Assembly: GCA_012799645.1 (NCBI GenBank)
Contig: JAAZKV010000012.1
Coordinates: 1-46,704, forward strand
From: Candidatus Iainarchaeum sp.
Lineage (GTDB): Archaea; Iainarchaeota; Iainarchaeia; Iainarchaeales; JAAZKV01
Length of the DNA: 46,704 nt
Direction of reading: 5' to 3'
A program made the translations under genes and the position numbers. This document shows, piece after piece, positions 15,673 through 24,013 of this stretch. Every line of letters starts with the position of its first letter. Positions within the stretch are counted from its first letter, which is position 1. The notes under the pieces are model-generated. The model did no database searches. It saw only the letters and a program-made list of their open reading frames with translations, and was not told where the DNA came from.

Positions 15673-17072
15673 TGCATCACCTTTGCAAAAGAATATAATT
15701 TATTTTCGTTCAAATGTGAGGCCACCGCCATTAAACCCACAGGCATATTTTTACTAAACCCTGCATTAATACTAATGTGGGGCAACCCTGCTAAATTTAC
15801 TGGGATAGTGCAAAGATCAGTGGAGTAATTTTGTAGAGGGGACAGAGTTGAAATTTCACTAAATTTTGGAGAAATTATTGGCATAGTTGGACTAATTAAC
15901 AAATCGTATTTTTTGAACAAATTATTGAACTCTTCAATTAATTTAGTTCGCACCCTCATTGATTTTAAATAATAAGCATTCCTAAACCCTGACATTCTTG
16001 CAAATGTCCCTAAAATTATTCTTCTCTTGGCTTCTTCTGAAAATTCTTCACTTCTAATACTTGAAAAATATTCATCAAAATGTTTTCCTTCAACACTCCC
16101 TTGCACCCCATATCTTAATCCTGATAATTTTGCTAAATTTGTTGAAGCTTCACTAGAAGCAATAATGTGGTATGTTGGTAAAGAATAATTAAAATTAAGC
16201 GGGAGAGAAACTTCTTCAACAATAAAAAATTTTTTTAATTCATTAATTTTTTCTTGAATTATTTTTTTTACCTCAGGATCTGCTGAATCAAGTAATTCTT
16301 TAATCACACCAATTTTTTTTACTGGAGCTTCATCAACAACATATTTTTCTCCAATATTTGTTGAATCATTATCATCTTTTCCTGAAATCACTTCAAGCAA
16401 AAGAGCAGCATCCTCAATGTTTCTCCCAATTGCCCCAATTTTATCCAAACTATTTGCATAATCAATTAAGCCATATCTTGATACTCTTCCATAAGTTGGA
16501 GTAAATCCTGCCACTCCACAAAAACTTGCAGGACCAGCAATACTTCCGCCAGTACTTTCCCCAATGTTTATGTGATAATTTCTTGTAATTGCACAAAAAC
16601 CTGCTCCGCCCCCACTCGAACCACCACAACTTCTTTCATTATCAAAAGGATTTTTTGGAACACGTGAAGTGTTAGTTGAAAAAGTTCCAAACCCGAATTC
16701 ATCCTGCGTGGTTTTTCCTAAAATTATTCCACCCTCTTTTTTTACATTACTAACAACAGTTGCATCAAACACAGGAACATACCCTTTCAAAAATTTTGAC
16801 CCCGCAGTACTTTCAAGCCCCTTAACACAAATCGTATCCTTCACAGAAATAGGAACACCAAACAATTTTCCTGACAAATTAGCTTCTTGATTTTCTTTTA
16901 ATTTTTTTAATTGATTTAATACAAACTCTTCATCAAATTTTTCAAAATAATTCAATCCTTTATTTTGAGTGAATTTTACCTCTTCAATAACATTGTGCAA
17001 ATTTTCTTCAACAATTCTGAAATCTTTTTTTGCTTCACTAACAAAAAAATTAACTGTTTCTTCTTTTTTCAT
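15669..17072 (-). CDS. gatA: Asp/Glu-tRNA amidotransferase subunit A
   Basis: 467 residues from ATG 17072 (GTGAT lies just upstream; the GTG at 17081 is part of that site). GatA is the amidase-signature glutaminase. The Ser-cisSer-Lys triad is visible as K78 (VSVKDT-like, here ISVKDT), S153 in GGSSGGGA and S177 in STGGSI. SFCGVAGFTPTYGRVSRYGLI follows the nucleophile as in the family. It overlaps gatB by 4 bases. A 228-base AT-rich gap separates it from gatC upstream. With GatDE present, archaeal GatCAB is expected to make Asn-tRNA(Asn). Confidence 0.96.
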   Translation of the reverse strand: MKKEETVNFFVSEAKKDFRIVEENLHNVIEEVKFTQNKGLNYFEKFDEEFVLNQLKKLKENQEANLSGKLFGVPISVKDTICVKGLESTAGSKFLKGYVPVFDATVVSNVKKEGGIILGKTTQDEFGFGTFSTNTSRVPKNPFDNERSCGGSSGGGAGFCAITRNYHINIGESTGGSIAGPASFCGVAGFTPTYGRVSRYGLIDYANSLDKIGAIGRNIEDAALLLEVISGKDDNDSTNIGEKYVVDEAPVKKIGVIKELLDSADPEVKKIIQEKINELKKFFIVEEVSLPLNFNYSLPTYHIIASSEASTNLAKLSGLRYGVQGSVEGKHFDEYFSSIRSEEFSEEAKRRIILGTFARMSGFRNAYYLKSMRVRTKLIEEFNNLFKKYDLLISPTMPIISPKFSEISTLSPLQNYSTDLCTIPVNLAGLPHISINAGFSKNMPVGLMAVASHLNENKLYSFAKVMQ

Positions 17073-17300
17073 AAAAATCACAAATTAAAAAAACAATATC
17101 CAAATAAAAAAATAATACTCAAATAAAAAATAACACCTAAATAAAAAATAACACCCAAAAAAAAACCAACAAAAAAAACAATATTTGAATAATATTTTTT
17201 ATCATTAATCCAACATCTTCATCCAACCAAATATTTCCATCCAACCAAATATTTTCATTCAATTCAATATTTTTTACCACCTAATTTACAAAAATTAACA
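17073..17300. other. AT-rich repetitive gap inside gatCAB
   Basis: Degenerate short repeats of about 18-20 bp (AATAAAAAATAACACC-like) occupy 17085-17165, and CCAACCAAATATT-like units occupy 17215-17265. No ORF or hairpin of note was seen. A ribosome binding site for gatA lies at its edge. Confidence 0.5.
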
Positions 17301-17600
17301 TCACAAAACTTTTGGTCCTTTGAAATAATTTTCTTTTCTTAATTCTTTTGAAACATTACTAAAAACTTTTTCTATTGGAAGAGAGGGTTTTACTTCATCC
17401 CTTCTAAATTTATTTGATAACTCAATTGGTTGAAAGCTTGGTTTTTCATCAACCTCAATGCTGTCAAGTTTGCTAAAAGATTCCACAATTATTTCTTTTA
17501 TTTGTGGAACAAATTTTTCTAACTCTTCATCAGTCAAATTCAATCTAGCATTTGCCGCAACTTTTTTTATTAAATCCTTATTCACTTCAACCGCACACAT
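17301..17600 (-). CDS. gatC: Asp/Glu-tRNA amidotransferase subunit C
   Basis: 99 residues. GatC is the small belt subunit that wraps around GatA and GatB and stabilises them. VNKDLIKKVAANARLNLTDEELEKFVPQIKEII is the conserved two-helix start, and RRDEVKPSL and ENYFKGPKVL are the family's extended middle and terminal motifs. TTTAAAAA at about 17622-17630 on the minus strand lies 22-30 bases from the ATG without a ribosome binding site, so the operon's first gene is probably leaderless. Confidence 0.95.
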   Translation of the reverse strand: MCAVEVNKDLIKKVAANARLNLTDEELEKFVPQIKEIIVESFSKLDSIEVDEKPSFQPIELSNKFRRDEVKPSLPIEKVFSNVSKELRKENYFKGPKVL

Positions 17601-17665
17601 AATTATCTAAGGATTAAAAGGTTTTTTAAATGAAAATCAAAAAGAAACTATTGAAAAAAAACCCT

Positions 17666-18640
17666 TTAATATTCCCCAAGAACTCTTTGTTTGTGGTATT
17701 TTAGTGGTTTTGAATTAAAACCCAACCTGTTTAATTTTCTTGAAAAACTTTCACAAAACCCGTGATCAGTTAAAACAAGTTTTGGATTACTTTGTTTTAC
17801 ATACTCAATCAAATCATTATAATCTGCGTGATTACTTAGTGGAAAAGTTTTGTCAAAAACCCCTTTTCTCGCCCACCCGGAAACAATAGCTGAACTAATT
17901 TTTCTTTTATCAAAATTTTCAAGCACTGCAAACAAATTCCTATCCACAAGTTGAGGAGGCATAATTAATACACTAAAATCTTTCAAATTGTTATCAATTT
18001 TTGAGTACTCGCCCAAATTAATTCCATTACTTGAATAAATATTGTTCATATCAAAAATACTATCATGCACAACCGGTTCAAACCCTGCTTGATTACTAAT
18101 ATAAGTTAGTTCTTGTGCTTTTCCAAGAGAATACCCAGAAAGCAACACCAACCCACTCTTAGCATTTTTTTCTATCCAAGAAACCATACCAGAAACAACA
18201 TCCTCTTGTTTTGGAAAAACATATTGAGGATCACCAAAAGTTGTTTCAAGAACAAGAGTATCGGCTCGAATAGGAACAACCCCTTTAAAAAAAATTGAAT
18301 CCTGTAATCTAAAATCGGAAGTAACAACATAATCCAAATCGTTTGAAGAAATTTTTGTTTGAACAGAACCAAGAATATGACCATTATTTACTAATTCCAC
18401 TGAATAATCATCAAAATTAATTTTTTTATTAACACTAAGCTCTTCAAACTTGTACGATTCGGCATTATATCTTTTTTTTACAATTTCGTTAGTTTGTTTT
18501 GTTCCAAAAAAAGTTGATTTTTTTGATAACTTCACATGATCAGAATGAGCGTGAGTGAATAAAACTTTGTGTTCCTTAGGACTCCTAACAGGATCAATTA
18601 AAAGATCTTTAAAAAGAAGACCATTACTTTCTTTAAACAT
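17666..18640 (-). CDS. Beta-CASP metallo-beta-lactamase nuclease (mRNA 3'-end factor-like)
   Basis: 324 residues from ATG 18640. A longer frame to 18781 would add a hydrophobic, GC-tract-derived stretch and is rejected. Motifs: HAHSDH (metal site), NNGHILGS, TSDFRL, LLSGYSLGKAQEL (start of the beta-CASP part), SGWARK and LSNHADY, then a late DHG. This matches archaeal proteins annotated as exonucleases of the mRNA 3'-end processing factor family, related to SNM1/CPSF. It is expected to process RNA or DNA ends in the cytoplasm. It is divergent from the coiled-coil gene; a TATA-like TATATTTTTA lies about 30 bases upstream. Confidence 0.85.
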   Translation of the reverse strand: MFKESNGLLFKDLLIDPVRSPKEHKVLFTHAHSDHVKLSKKSTFFGTKQTNEIVKKRYNAESYKFEELSVNKKINFDDYSVELVNNGHILGSVQTKISSNDLDYVVTSDFRLQDSIFFKGVVPIRADTLVLETTFGDPQYVFPKQEDVVSGMVSWIEKNAKSGLVLLSGYSLGKAQELTYISNQAGFEPVVHDSIFDMNNIYSSNGINLGEYSKIDNNLKDFSVLIMPPQLVDRNLFAVLENFDKRKISSAIVSGWARKGVFDKTFPLSNHADYNDLIEYVKQSNPKLVLTDHGFCESFSRKLNRLGFNSKPLKYHKQRVLGEY

Positions 18641-18747
18641 AAATAAATAATACGCTCTAAGAATAAAAATATATGAGGTGGAAAAATAAAGAAAAATAAG
18701 AAAAAATAAGAAAAAATCACTCAAAAAAATAAAAAAATTAGACCAAA

Positions 18748-18760
18748 CCCCCCCACCCCC
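18748..18760 (-). other. Isolated C7-A-C5 tract between divergent genes
   Basis: On the minus strand it reads five G, T, seven G. It is one of several abrupt C-tracts in this AT-rich genome; its place between divergent promoters suggests a regulatory or structural role, but nothing else supports it. Confidence 0.35.
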
Positions 18761-18814
18761 AATAAGCGAAAATTTGGACAAGATAATTCTTTTAAATTAG
18801 AAACTGCTTAATTA

Positions 18815-19864
18815 ATGATGGAAAAACTAAAACAAAGAGTGGAAAACACAATAACTACAATCAACGACATTCACGATTCTTTAAATATAGTGATTTGGAA
18901 AAAACTTAACCAAAAAGGATTTGTTTTTGAACTTGAAAGAAGCGCTAAAAAAATAAAAAACCTCTTACTTGATATTGAAGAACTGAACAGAGAATTAAAA
19001 TTATTAATGGAAAAAAATACTCCCGAACTTGATACATTAATAATTGAAATCAATAAACAACTTGAAATAATTGAAACAAATTTGGCTCTTGAAAAAGCAA
19101 AAAAATTCAAAGAAGAAACACTAGATATTTTGGAAACACAAGAAGTGCCAGAACTTTATGATTCAATTCAACAAAAAATAATTATTTTAATGCTAAGAGC
19201 AAGGAACGAAATTGAAAAAGTAAAAACCTTTTTATTAGTAAAAGATGAGCCACCAATTAGAAAAGGAAACACTGCAAAAGCACTTGTTGAAATAATACAA
19301 AAACAAGAAAATGAACTAAGACAAGCAAAAGAAAGAAATTTAGAACTTAAAAGAAAAAACTTTTTTGGATCAATAGAAGAAATCAGCACCGCTGATATTG
19401 AAAAAGGATTACACGAAACCGACAAACTCTTAACAGAATCAGTTACTGAATCAAAAAAAGCACTAAAAAACCATTTAGCTCAACTAAATTATGTTGAAGG
19501 GAGTTTTATTCAACTAAAAAATGAAATAGAAAAAATTGAAGACCAACACAGTAGATTTACAAAAAAATCTCTTGAACTCATCAAGGATCTTAAAAAAGAA
19601 AGAGATTTTGCAAGAAAAATCGCTCTTGAAGTTGAACAAGAAACCATAGCTGTTAAAAATTCTTACACACACCAACTACTTGATTTTGAAAAAAGAAAAA
19701 GCGAAATAGAAGAAAAAATAAAACAAAAATACCAAAAAGAAACAGAAAAATTGAAAAACGAAATAGAAGAAAAAAGATTATCATCAGTTAATTTAATGAA
19801 AATTGTAGAAGAACAAGAAAAAGAAATAAAAATACTTAAACAAAAACTAGAAAAAGGAAAATAA
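18815..19864 (+). CDS. Long coiled-coil protein, unknown
   Basis: 349 residues, almost wholly charged helix. Heptad-like Leu/Ile spacing is obvious at about 1-110, 150-190 and 225-345, with breaks at about 125-150 (VKDEPPIRKGNT) and 180-200 (FFGSIEEIST). There is no signal peptide, membrane segment, P-loop or head domain, so it is not an SMC. The ATG at 18815 has a second in-frame ATG directly after it. The mRNA is probably leaderless behind TTTTAAATT near 18790. It may be a scaffold or cytoskeletal element; that is inference from shape only. Confidence 0.75.
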   Translation: MMEKLKQRVENTITTINDIHDSLNIVIWKKLNQKGFVFELERSAKKIKNLLLDIEELNRELKLLMEKNTPELDTLIIEINKQLEIIETNLALEKAKKFKEETLDILETQEVPELYDSIQQKIIILMLRARNEIEKVKTFLLVKDEPPIRKGNTAKALVEIIQKQENELRQAKERNLELKRKNFFGSIEEISTADIEKGLHETDKLLTESVTESKKALKNHLAQLNYVEGSFIQLKNEIEKIEDQHSRFTKKSLELIKDLKKERDFARKIALEVEQETIAVKNSYTHQLLDFEKRKSEIEEKIKQKYQKETEKLKNEIEEKRLSSVNLMKIVEEQEKEIKILKQKLEKGK

Positions 19865-19883
19865 AAAAAAACTAATTTAAAAA

Positions 19884-20300
19884 TCACAATCCAAAATCTT
19901 TTTCTTCAGGAACGAAAGCTCTTTCATTAAATAAAATCGAAACAATAATATCACAATAATATTCAACTAATTCATTTTTTGATTCCAAGAACTCTTCTTC
20001 ATCAAACCCTGATATTGTATCCTTTTCAATCGCTTTAAAAATTCTAACCCCGTTTTTTAATTCAACATCAATTAATTTTTCTTTAACTAACCTTATATCC
20101 ACTTCATCATCAACAAGAGCAAAAACAAAAATAAAATCACTATCTTTAGAACACTCTTGCGCTACAATAGGAAAATCTTCCAAAAAAGGAACAAACCTTT
20201 CTTCAAGTTCCAAACCTGATATTCTTTTTGACAAACAAACCGAAAGAGGAGCAAACAAATCAAAAGAATTTTCTTTCCACGCAATTAATGAAACTTTCAT
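19884..20300 (-). CDS. Hypothetical alpha/beta protein
   Basis: 138 residues from ATG 20300. The early MKVSLIAWKENSFD, then RFVPFLEDFPIVAQECSKDSDFIFVFALVDDE, weakly recalls lumazine/archaeal riboflavin synthase folds (a strand, then VPG-like loop and an IALG-like strand), but the family's catalytic His region is absent. It is acidic overall. It is convergent with the coiled-coil gene (19 bases apart). TATA-like ATTAAATTC lies about 25-30 bases upstream. No function should be assigned. Confidence 0.6.
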   Translation of the reverse strand: MKVSLIAWKENSFDLFAPLSVCLSKRISGLELEERFVPFLEDFPIVAQECSKDSDFIFVFALVDDEVDIRLVKEKLIDVELKNGVRIFKAIEKDTISGFDEEEFLESKNELVEYYCDIIVSILFNERAFVPEEKDFGL

Positions 20301-20330
20301 ACAAATTATATAAAAAAACAAGAATTTAAT

Positions 20331-20430
20331 TGTTTGTAATTGTTTGAAATTGTTTGAAATTGTTTGAAATTATTTTAAATTATTTAAAATTATTTAAAAT
20401 TATTTAAAATTATTTAAAATTGTTTGCAAA
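20331..20430. repeat. 10-bp tandem repeat, 10 units
   Basis: Ten units in exact 10-bp phase: TGTTTGAAAT variants on the outside and TATTTAAAAT in the middle. Ten bases equals about one helical turn, so the A/T runs are phased on one face, which is expected to bend DNA. It lies between divergent genes. Confidence 0.85.
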
Positions 20431-20578
20431 TTCAAACAATAAAAAAAAAGAAAAAACAATAAAAAAATTTAGAAAATTATTCAAAATTTAATAAAAAAGA
20501 AAGCTTTATAATGGAGAAAAATATTATTAACATACTTAAATTCCAAAAAATCTGTAAAAAAAAACAAAAAGTGATTTT

Positions 20579-22174
20579 ATGTATAGTGGGAATGATGATT
20601 ATAGTCCTGTTAGCGATTATTATGGTCAAGACCAACAACCCAAATCGTTCAGAGAATCTTTAAAAGAAACAGTTGAAAACATTGGGGGAAGCGCAGGAAG
20701 TTATGCAGGAGAAGCAGGAAGCGCAGGAAAAGAAATGGCAAAAAAATACTTGCCAATCGCAATAATCATAATTATATTATTAGTAATAATTCTTGGAGTA
20801 ATGTGGATACTAGGACAAAACGCTACTTTAACCTACACAATAAAAGCGCTTGATGGAGAACCCATTGATACAGCAAGAATAATGATTTTTTACGCGGATG
20901 ATCCAAACAAAACACCGCTCCCTTACAATGGAAAAGATACATCAAAACACACTTTTACTCTAAATTATGGGACATATACTTTAAGAGTAATTGGAGATAA
21001 TGAACACAAACCATACACAGAAGAAAGATTAGTCATAGATTCCGAAAGCAAAGATCGAACAATTGAATTAGTAAGAAATATTGATGCAAAAATTAAAAAA
21101 ATTGATTTTGATTCAGAAAGAATCTTTTCAGGACAAGAAAAAACAGGAATAATTACTATAGAAAATGAAAAAGATGAAGAATTGATTGGAGAAATAATAA
21201 CTGATAGTAAATTAGTTACAATAACAATGGATAAATCTTTCAAAACCCCAAAAGGAGAAAGACAACTACCATTCAACATTAAAGCAAAAGAAGTTACATC
21301 CGAAACTGAAGATGAAATAACATTTAGAATAAAAGGAACAAAGATTTCAAACAAAATAAAACTAAAAATATACCCGACAATAAATTCCAAAAAAGATTTA
21401 ACAATAAATGGAATAAAAAACCCTTATGTAAATGAAACTCTTGAGGCAGGAAATACTAAAGCACTAATAATACCAATCACCATTAAAAATAATAACAAAA
21501 AAATACCCTTAGAGAACTTAAAAATTACAATCACTCCCGAGTCAGGATATGAAGAACACTTAAATTGGTTTGAATTTAGTGATACTGGAAGTGATAAAAG
21601 CACGATAACAATTGAAAAAATTTCACCAACAACCGAAGAAAGAATAACACTAGCTATAAGTGTTCCAATAGAAAACGAAATAGGGGATGAATTCAAAGGA
21701 ACACTAAAAATGGAATCCCCAAGTATGGATGTCCCAATTACATATTCAACAATATTCAAAGTAAAAACAAAAAAAATCGCTGAAATAACATTCACTCCTG
21801 CATCAGTAACAGTTCAATGCACTGATTATGTTTGTAATTCAGTAAATAATCTAAACATTGGATCAATAAAAAATACAGGAAAACAAAAAATAGAGTCAAT
21901 AAAACTAAAATTGGCTGACGGACCAGTTGAAGGAATCATGGTTGATCCACTATGTCCAATATGGTTAACACTAACTAAAACAGAAATACCCGAAATAGAT
22001 ATTTCAGCTAGTGAATTAGTGTATGCAAATTTAACCCCTCACAGTGATTTTGAAGATAAAACATCAATACTTTGTGTACTACAATGGGAATTTACTGACC
22101 CAACTAACAACACCCAAGTAAATAAACAAAAAGAAATACTAATCAAAATTGCTAATAGAATATCAAATAAATGA
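20579..22174 (+). CDS. Single-pass membrane protein with extracellular Ig-like domains
   Basis: 531 residues. A Gly/Ser/Ala-rich, Tyr-containing cytoplasmic head (about 1-58, GGSAGSYAGEAGSAGKE) precedes one transmembrane helix (about 59-80). The outside part starts with a carboxypeptidase-regulatory-like beta domain (about 83-160, LTYTIKALDGEPIDTARIMI...YTLRVIGD), then two or three Ig/CARDB-like beta domains. Three Cys-containing strands lie at about 417-505. The ATG follows GTGATTTT, the recurrent ribosome binding site of this genome. Similar head-TM-beta architecture is seen at 36600. It is probably a cell-envelope protein; no enzyme motif is visible. Confidence 0.75.
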   Translation: MYSGNDDYSPVSDYYGQDQQPKSFRESLKETVENIGGSAGSYAGEAGSAGKEMAKKYLPIAIIIIILLVIILGVMWILGQNATLTYTIKALDGEPIDTARIMIFYADDPNKTPLPYNGKDTSKHTFTLNYGTYTLRVIGDNEHKPYTEERLVIDSESKDRTIELVRNIDAKIKKIDFDSERIFSGQEKTGIITIENEKDEELIGEIITDSKLVTITMDKSFKTPKGERQLPFNIKAKEVTSETEDEITFRIKGTKISNKIKLKIYPTINSKKDLTINGIKNPYVNETLEAGNTKALIIPITIKNNNKKIPLENLKITITPESGYEEHLNWFEFSDTGSDKSTITIEKISPTTEERITLAISVPIENEIGDEFKGTLKMESPSMDVPITYSTIFKVKTKKIAEITFTPASVTVQCTDYVCNSVNNLNIGSIKNTGKQKIESIKLKLADGPVEGIMVDPLCPIWLTLTKTEIPEIDISASELVYANLTPHSDFEDKTSILCVLQWEFTDPTNNTQVNKQKEILIKIANRISNK

Positions 22175-22223
22175 CCAAACAAAACCCAAACCATTAAAAA
22201 CAAAAAATACCCATTAATTGTTA

Positions 22224-22832
22224 ATGTTTGAAGAAAAAATTATTCTGGATGATTCAAGTTTTAAAGCACTTTCTTCAGAAAGCAGAGTGAATATACTCAA
22301 AAATCTAAACAATAGAAGAATGACATTAAGTGAGCTAAGCAAAAAATTAAAATTAGAAAACTCTACCATAAAAGAACACTGCACAATTTTAGTAAACGCT
22401 GATTTGATAAAACAAATTGATGAAGGAAGAAAATGGAAATATTACGAATTAACAAACAAAGGAAAAAACTTAATCCAACCAAACCTAACTGAACAAATAA
22501 AAGTTCTTGTAGTATTATGCTTAGGGGCCATTATTTTTGGAGGAATATTAACACTAATTCTACAACCAGAAATTTTATTTGGCGAAAGTATTTATTCTAA
22601 CCCAACAAATATTGAAATGCTTACAAAAAGCACTATTGCTCCAGCTATGAGTGAAAACAACTTTTTGATACAAGACACTTACAATGATATGACAATAAAT
22701 GATTATGGATTAAGAGAAGAAACAATTGGACAAATAGAAAACACAGTAACAAAAGAATTTTTTATTTTAGGAATAACCATATCAATAATATTTGGAATAA
22801 TTACTGGATGGGTTTTTGCGAAAAAATACTAA
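22224..22832 (+). CDS. Membrane-anchored winged-helix (ArsR-like) regulator
   Basis: 202 residues from ATG 22224; a TTG two codons earlier is unlikely. Residues about 8-90 form a winged helix (FKALSSESRVNILKNL, MTLSELSKKLKLENSTIKEHCTILVNADLI, WKYYELT wing). Two transmembrane helices follow (about 95-113 and 180-198) with a 65-residue loop between, which would be outside. Such one-component membrane regulators couple an external signal to DNA binding. It directly follows the surface protein gene ending at 22174, so the two may be co-regulated. Confidence 0.85.
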   Translation: MFEEKIILDDSSFKALSSESRVNILKNLNNRRMTLSELSKKLKLENSTIKEHCTILVNADLIKQIDEGRKWKYYELTNKGKNLIQPNLTEQIKVLVVLCLGAIIFGGILTLILQPEILFGESIYSNPTNIEMLTKSTIAPAMSENNFLIQDTYNDMTINDYGLREETIGQIENTVTKEFFILGITISIIFGIITGWVFAKKY

Positions 22833-22926
22833 ACCACAACCCTAACCCCACAACAAAATTAAAAACAAAAACAACAACACAAATTCTCAAAAACAAACTC
22901 TAAAAAACCAAAAAAGAAAAAAACAA

Positions 22927-22948
22927 TAATCATATTTAAAAATGATTA
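22927..22948 (+). promoter_or_regulatory. TATA box inside a perfect inverted repeat, trxB promoter
   Basis: TAATCAT (22927-22933), ATTTAAAA (22934-22941), ATGATTA (22942-22948): a perfect 7-bp inverted repeat flanks the TATA-like core, 24-31 bases before the trxB ATG at 22965. A dimeric repressor bound here would block TBP. Palindrome seen; operator role inferred. Confidence 0.5.
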
Positions 22949-22964
22949 GTGGCAATTTTATTTT

Positions 22965-23888
22965 ATGGAAGAAAAAATAAGAGAATATGATATTGCAATA
23001 ATTGGAGCAGGACCAGCAGGACTCACCTGTGGAATTTACGCGGCAAGATATGGACAAAAAACTGTAATAATAGAAAAAGCGCTTTATGGTGGAACAGCAA
23101 CCTTGGCAAACACTATACAAAACTGGCCGGGGGAAAAAAATATTAGTGGAATAGAATTAATGATGAAATTTAAGGAACACGCAGAGAAAAGCAATGCAGA
23201 ATTCATTATTAATACAGTAACTGAAATTAAAGAAGAAAATGATCTAAAAAGAATAATAATGCAAGGGGAAGAAATTTTGGCAAAAACTATTGTTGTTAGC
23301 GTGGGTTCAAAAAGTAAATGGCTGAAAGTAAAAGGAGAAAAAGAATTACTAAACAAAGGGGTTCATTTTTGTGCAACCTGTGATGGTGCAATGTATAATG
23401 AAAAAATTGTTGCAGTAATCGGGCAAGATAATAGAGCTGTTGAAGAAGCAATTTATTTAACAAACACTGCAAAAAAAGTTATTTTGATTTCTGAAAAAAA
23501 AGAACTAACCGCTGATAAAGCAAAACAGGATATTCTTTTTGGAAAAAAAATAGAAATAATTAAAGAAGCAAGTGTTGTTGAGTTTGTTGGAAAAGAAAAA
23601 CTAGAAAAAATGTTAATAAGAAAAAAAAATGGTGAGGAAGAAGAAATAACTCTTGATGCTGCTTTTGTTTATGTAGGAACTGATCCAAATACAGAATTTA
23701 TTGATGTGGAAAAAGATAAGAATGGAAGAATAATAGTTGATAAAAATATGAACACAAGTAATAGCGGAATTTTTGCTGCGGGAGATTGTATTAGTAAAGA
23801 ACTAATGCAAATAATTACCTCATCTTCTGAAGGAGCAATTGCAGCGCACAGTGCGACAAAATACATTCAAGAAAATTTTAAAAAATAA
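22965..23888 (+). CDS. trxB: Thioredoxin reductase-like flavoprotein, altered NAD(P) motif
   Basis: 307 residues, normal for low-molecular-weight TrxR. The FAD motif GAGPAG is at 14-19, the redox pair CATC at 136-139 and the second FAD motif GIFAAGDC near 266. In the pyridine nucleotide domain the expected GGGDSA is GQDNRA, and the basic HRR-type segment that binds the NADPH phosphate is replaced by ISEKKEL. NADPH use is therefore doubtful; NADH, or another donor as in ferredoxin- or flavin-type TrxR relatives, is possible. It is convergent with the DUF1858 gene. Confidence 0.9.
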   Translation: MEEKIREYDIAIIGAGPAGLTCGIYAARYGQKTVIIEKALYGGTATLANTIQNWPGEKNISGIELMMKFKEHAEKSNAEFIINTVTEIKEENDLKRIIMQGEEILAKTIVVSVGSKSKWLKVKGEKELLNKGVHFCATCDGAMYNEKIVAVIGQDNRAVEEAIYLTNTAKKVILISEKKELTADKAKQDILFGKKIEIIKEASVVEFVGKEKLEKMLIRKKNGEEEEITLDAAFVYVGTDPNTEFIDVEKDKNGRIIVDKNMNTSNSGIFAAGDCISKELMQIITSSSEGAIAAHSATKYIQENFKK

Positions 23889-24013
23889 AAAATAGTTCAA
23901 AAAACTAAAATAAATAAAAAATTAACAAACCAATTATTTCTTTTTCTTTTATTTTTTATTTTCTTTTTTAATTTATTTATGCACTTTTATTCACTTTTTT
24001 ATTTTTGGGTTTT
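23889..24013. other. T-rich convergent gap
   Basis: Between the trxB stop and the DUF1858 gene stop the plus strand is dominated by T-runs, suitable for terminating trxB. No further structure was seen. Confidence 0.35.

Noticed and set aside
18641-18781. N-terminal extension of the beta-CASP gene with a hydrophobic segment
   Set aside because: The extra frame runs through the TATA region and a C-tract; the family begins at the FKESNGLLF-type start, and ATG 18640 has a TATA box at leaderless spacing.
22834-22851. C-rich patch after the membrane-anchored regulator as a G-quadruplex
   Set aside because: Only two runs of three or more on the minus strand; it does not meet a four-run pattern.
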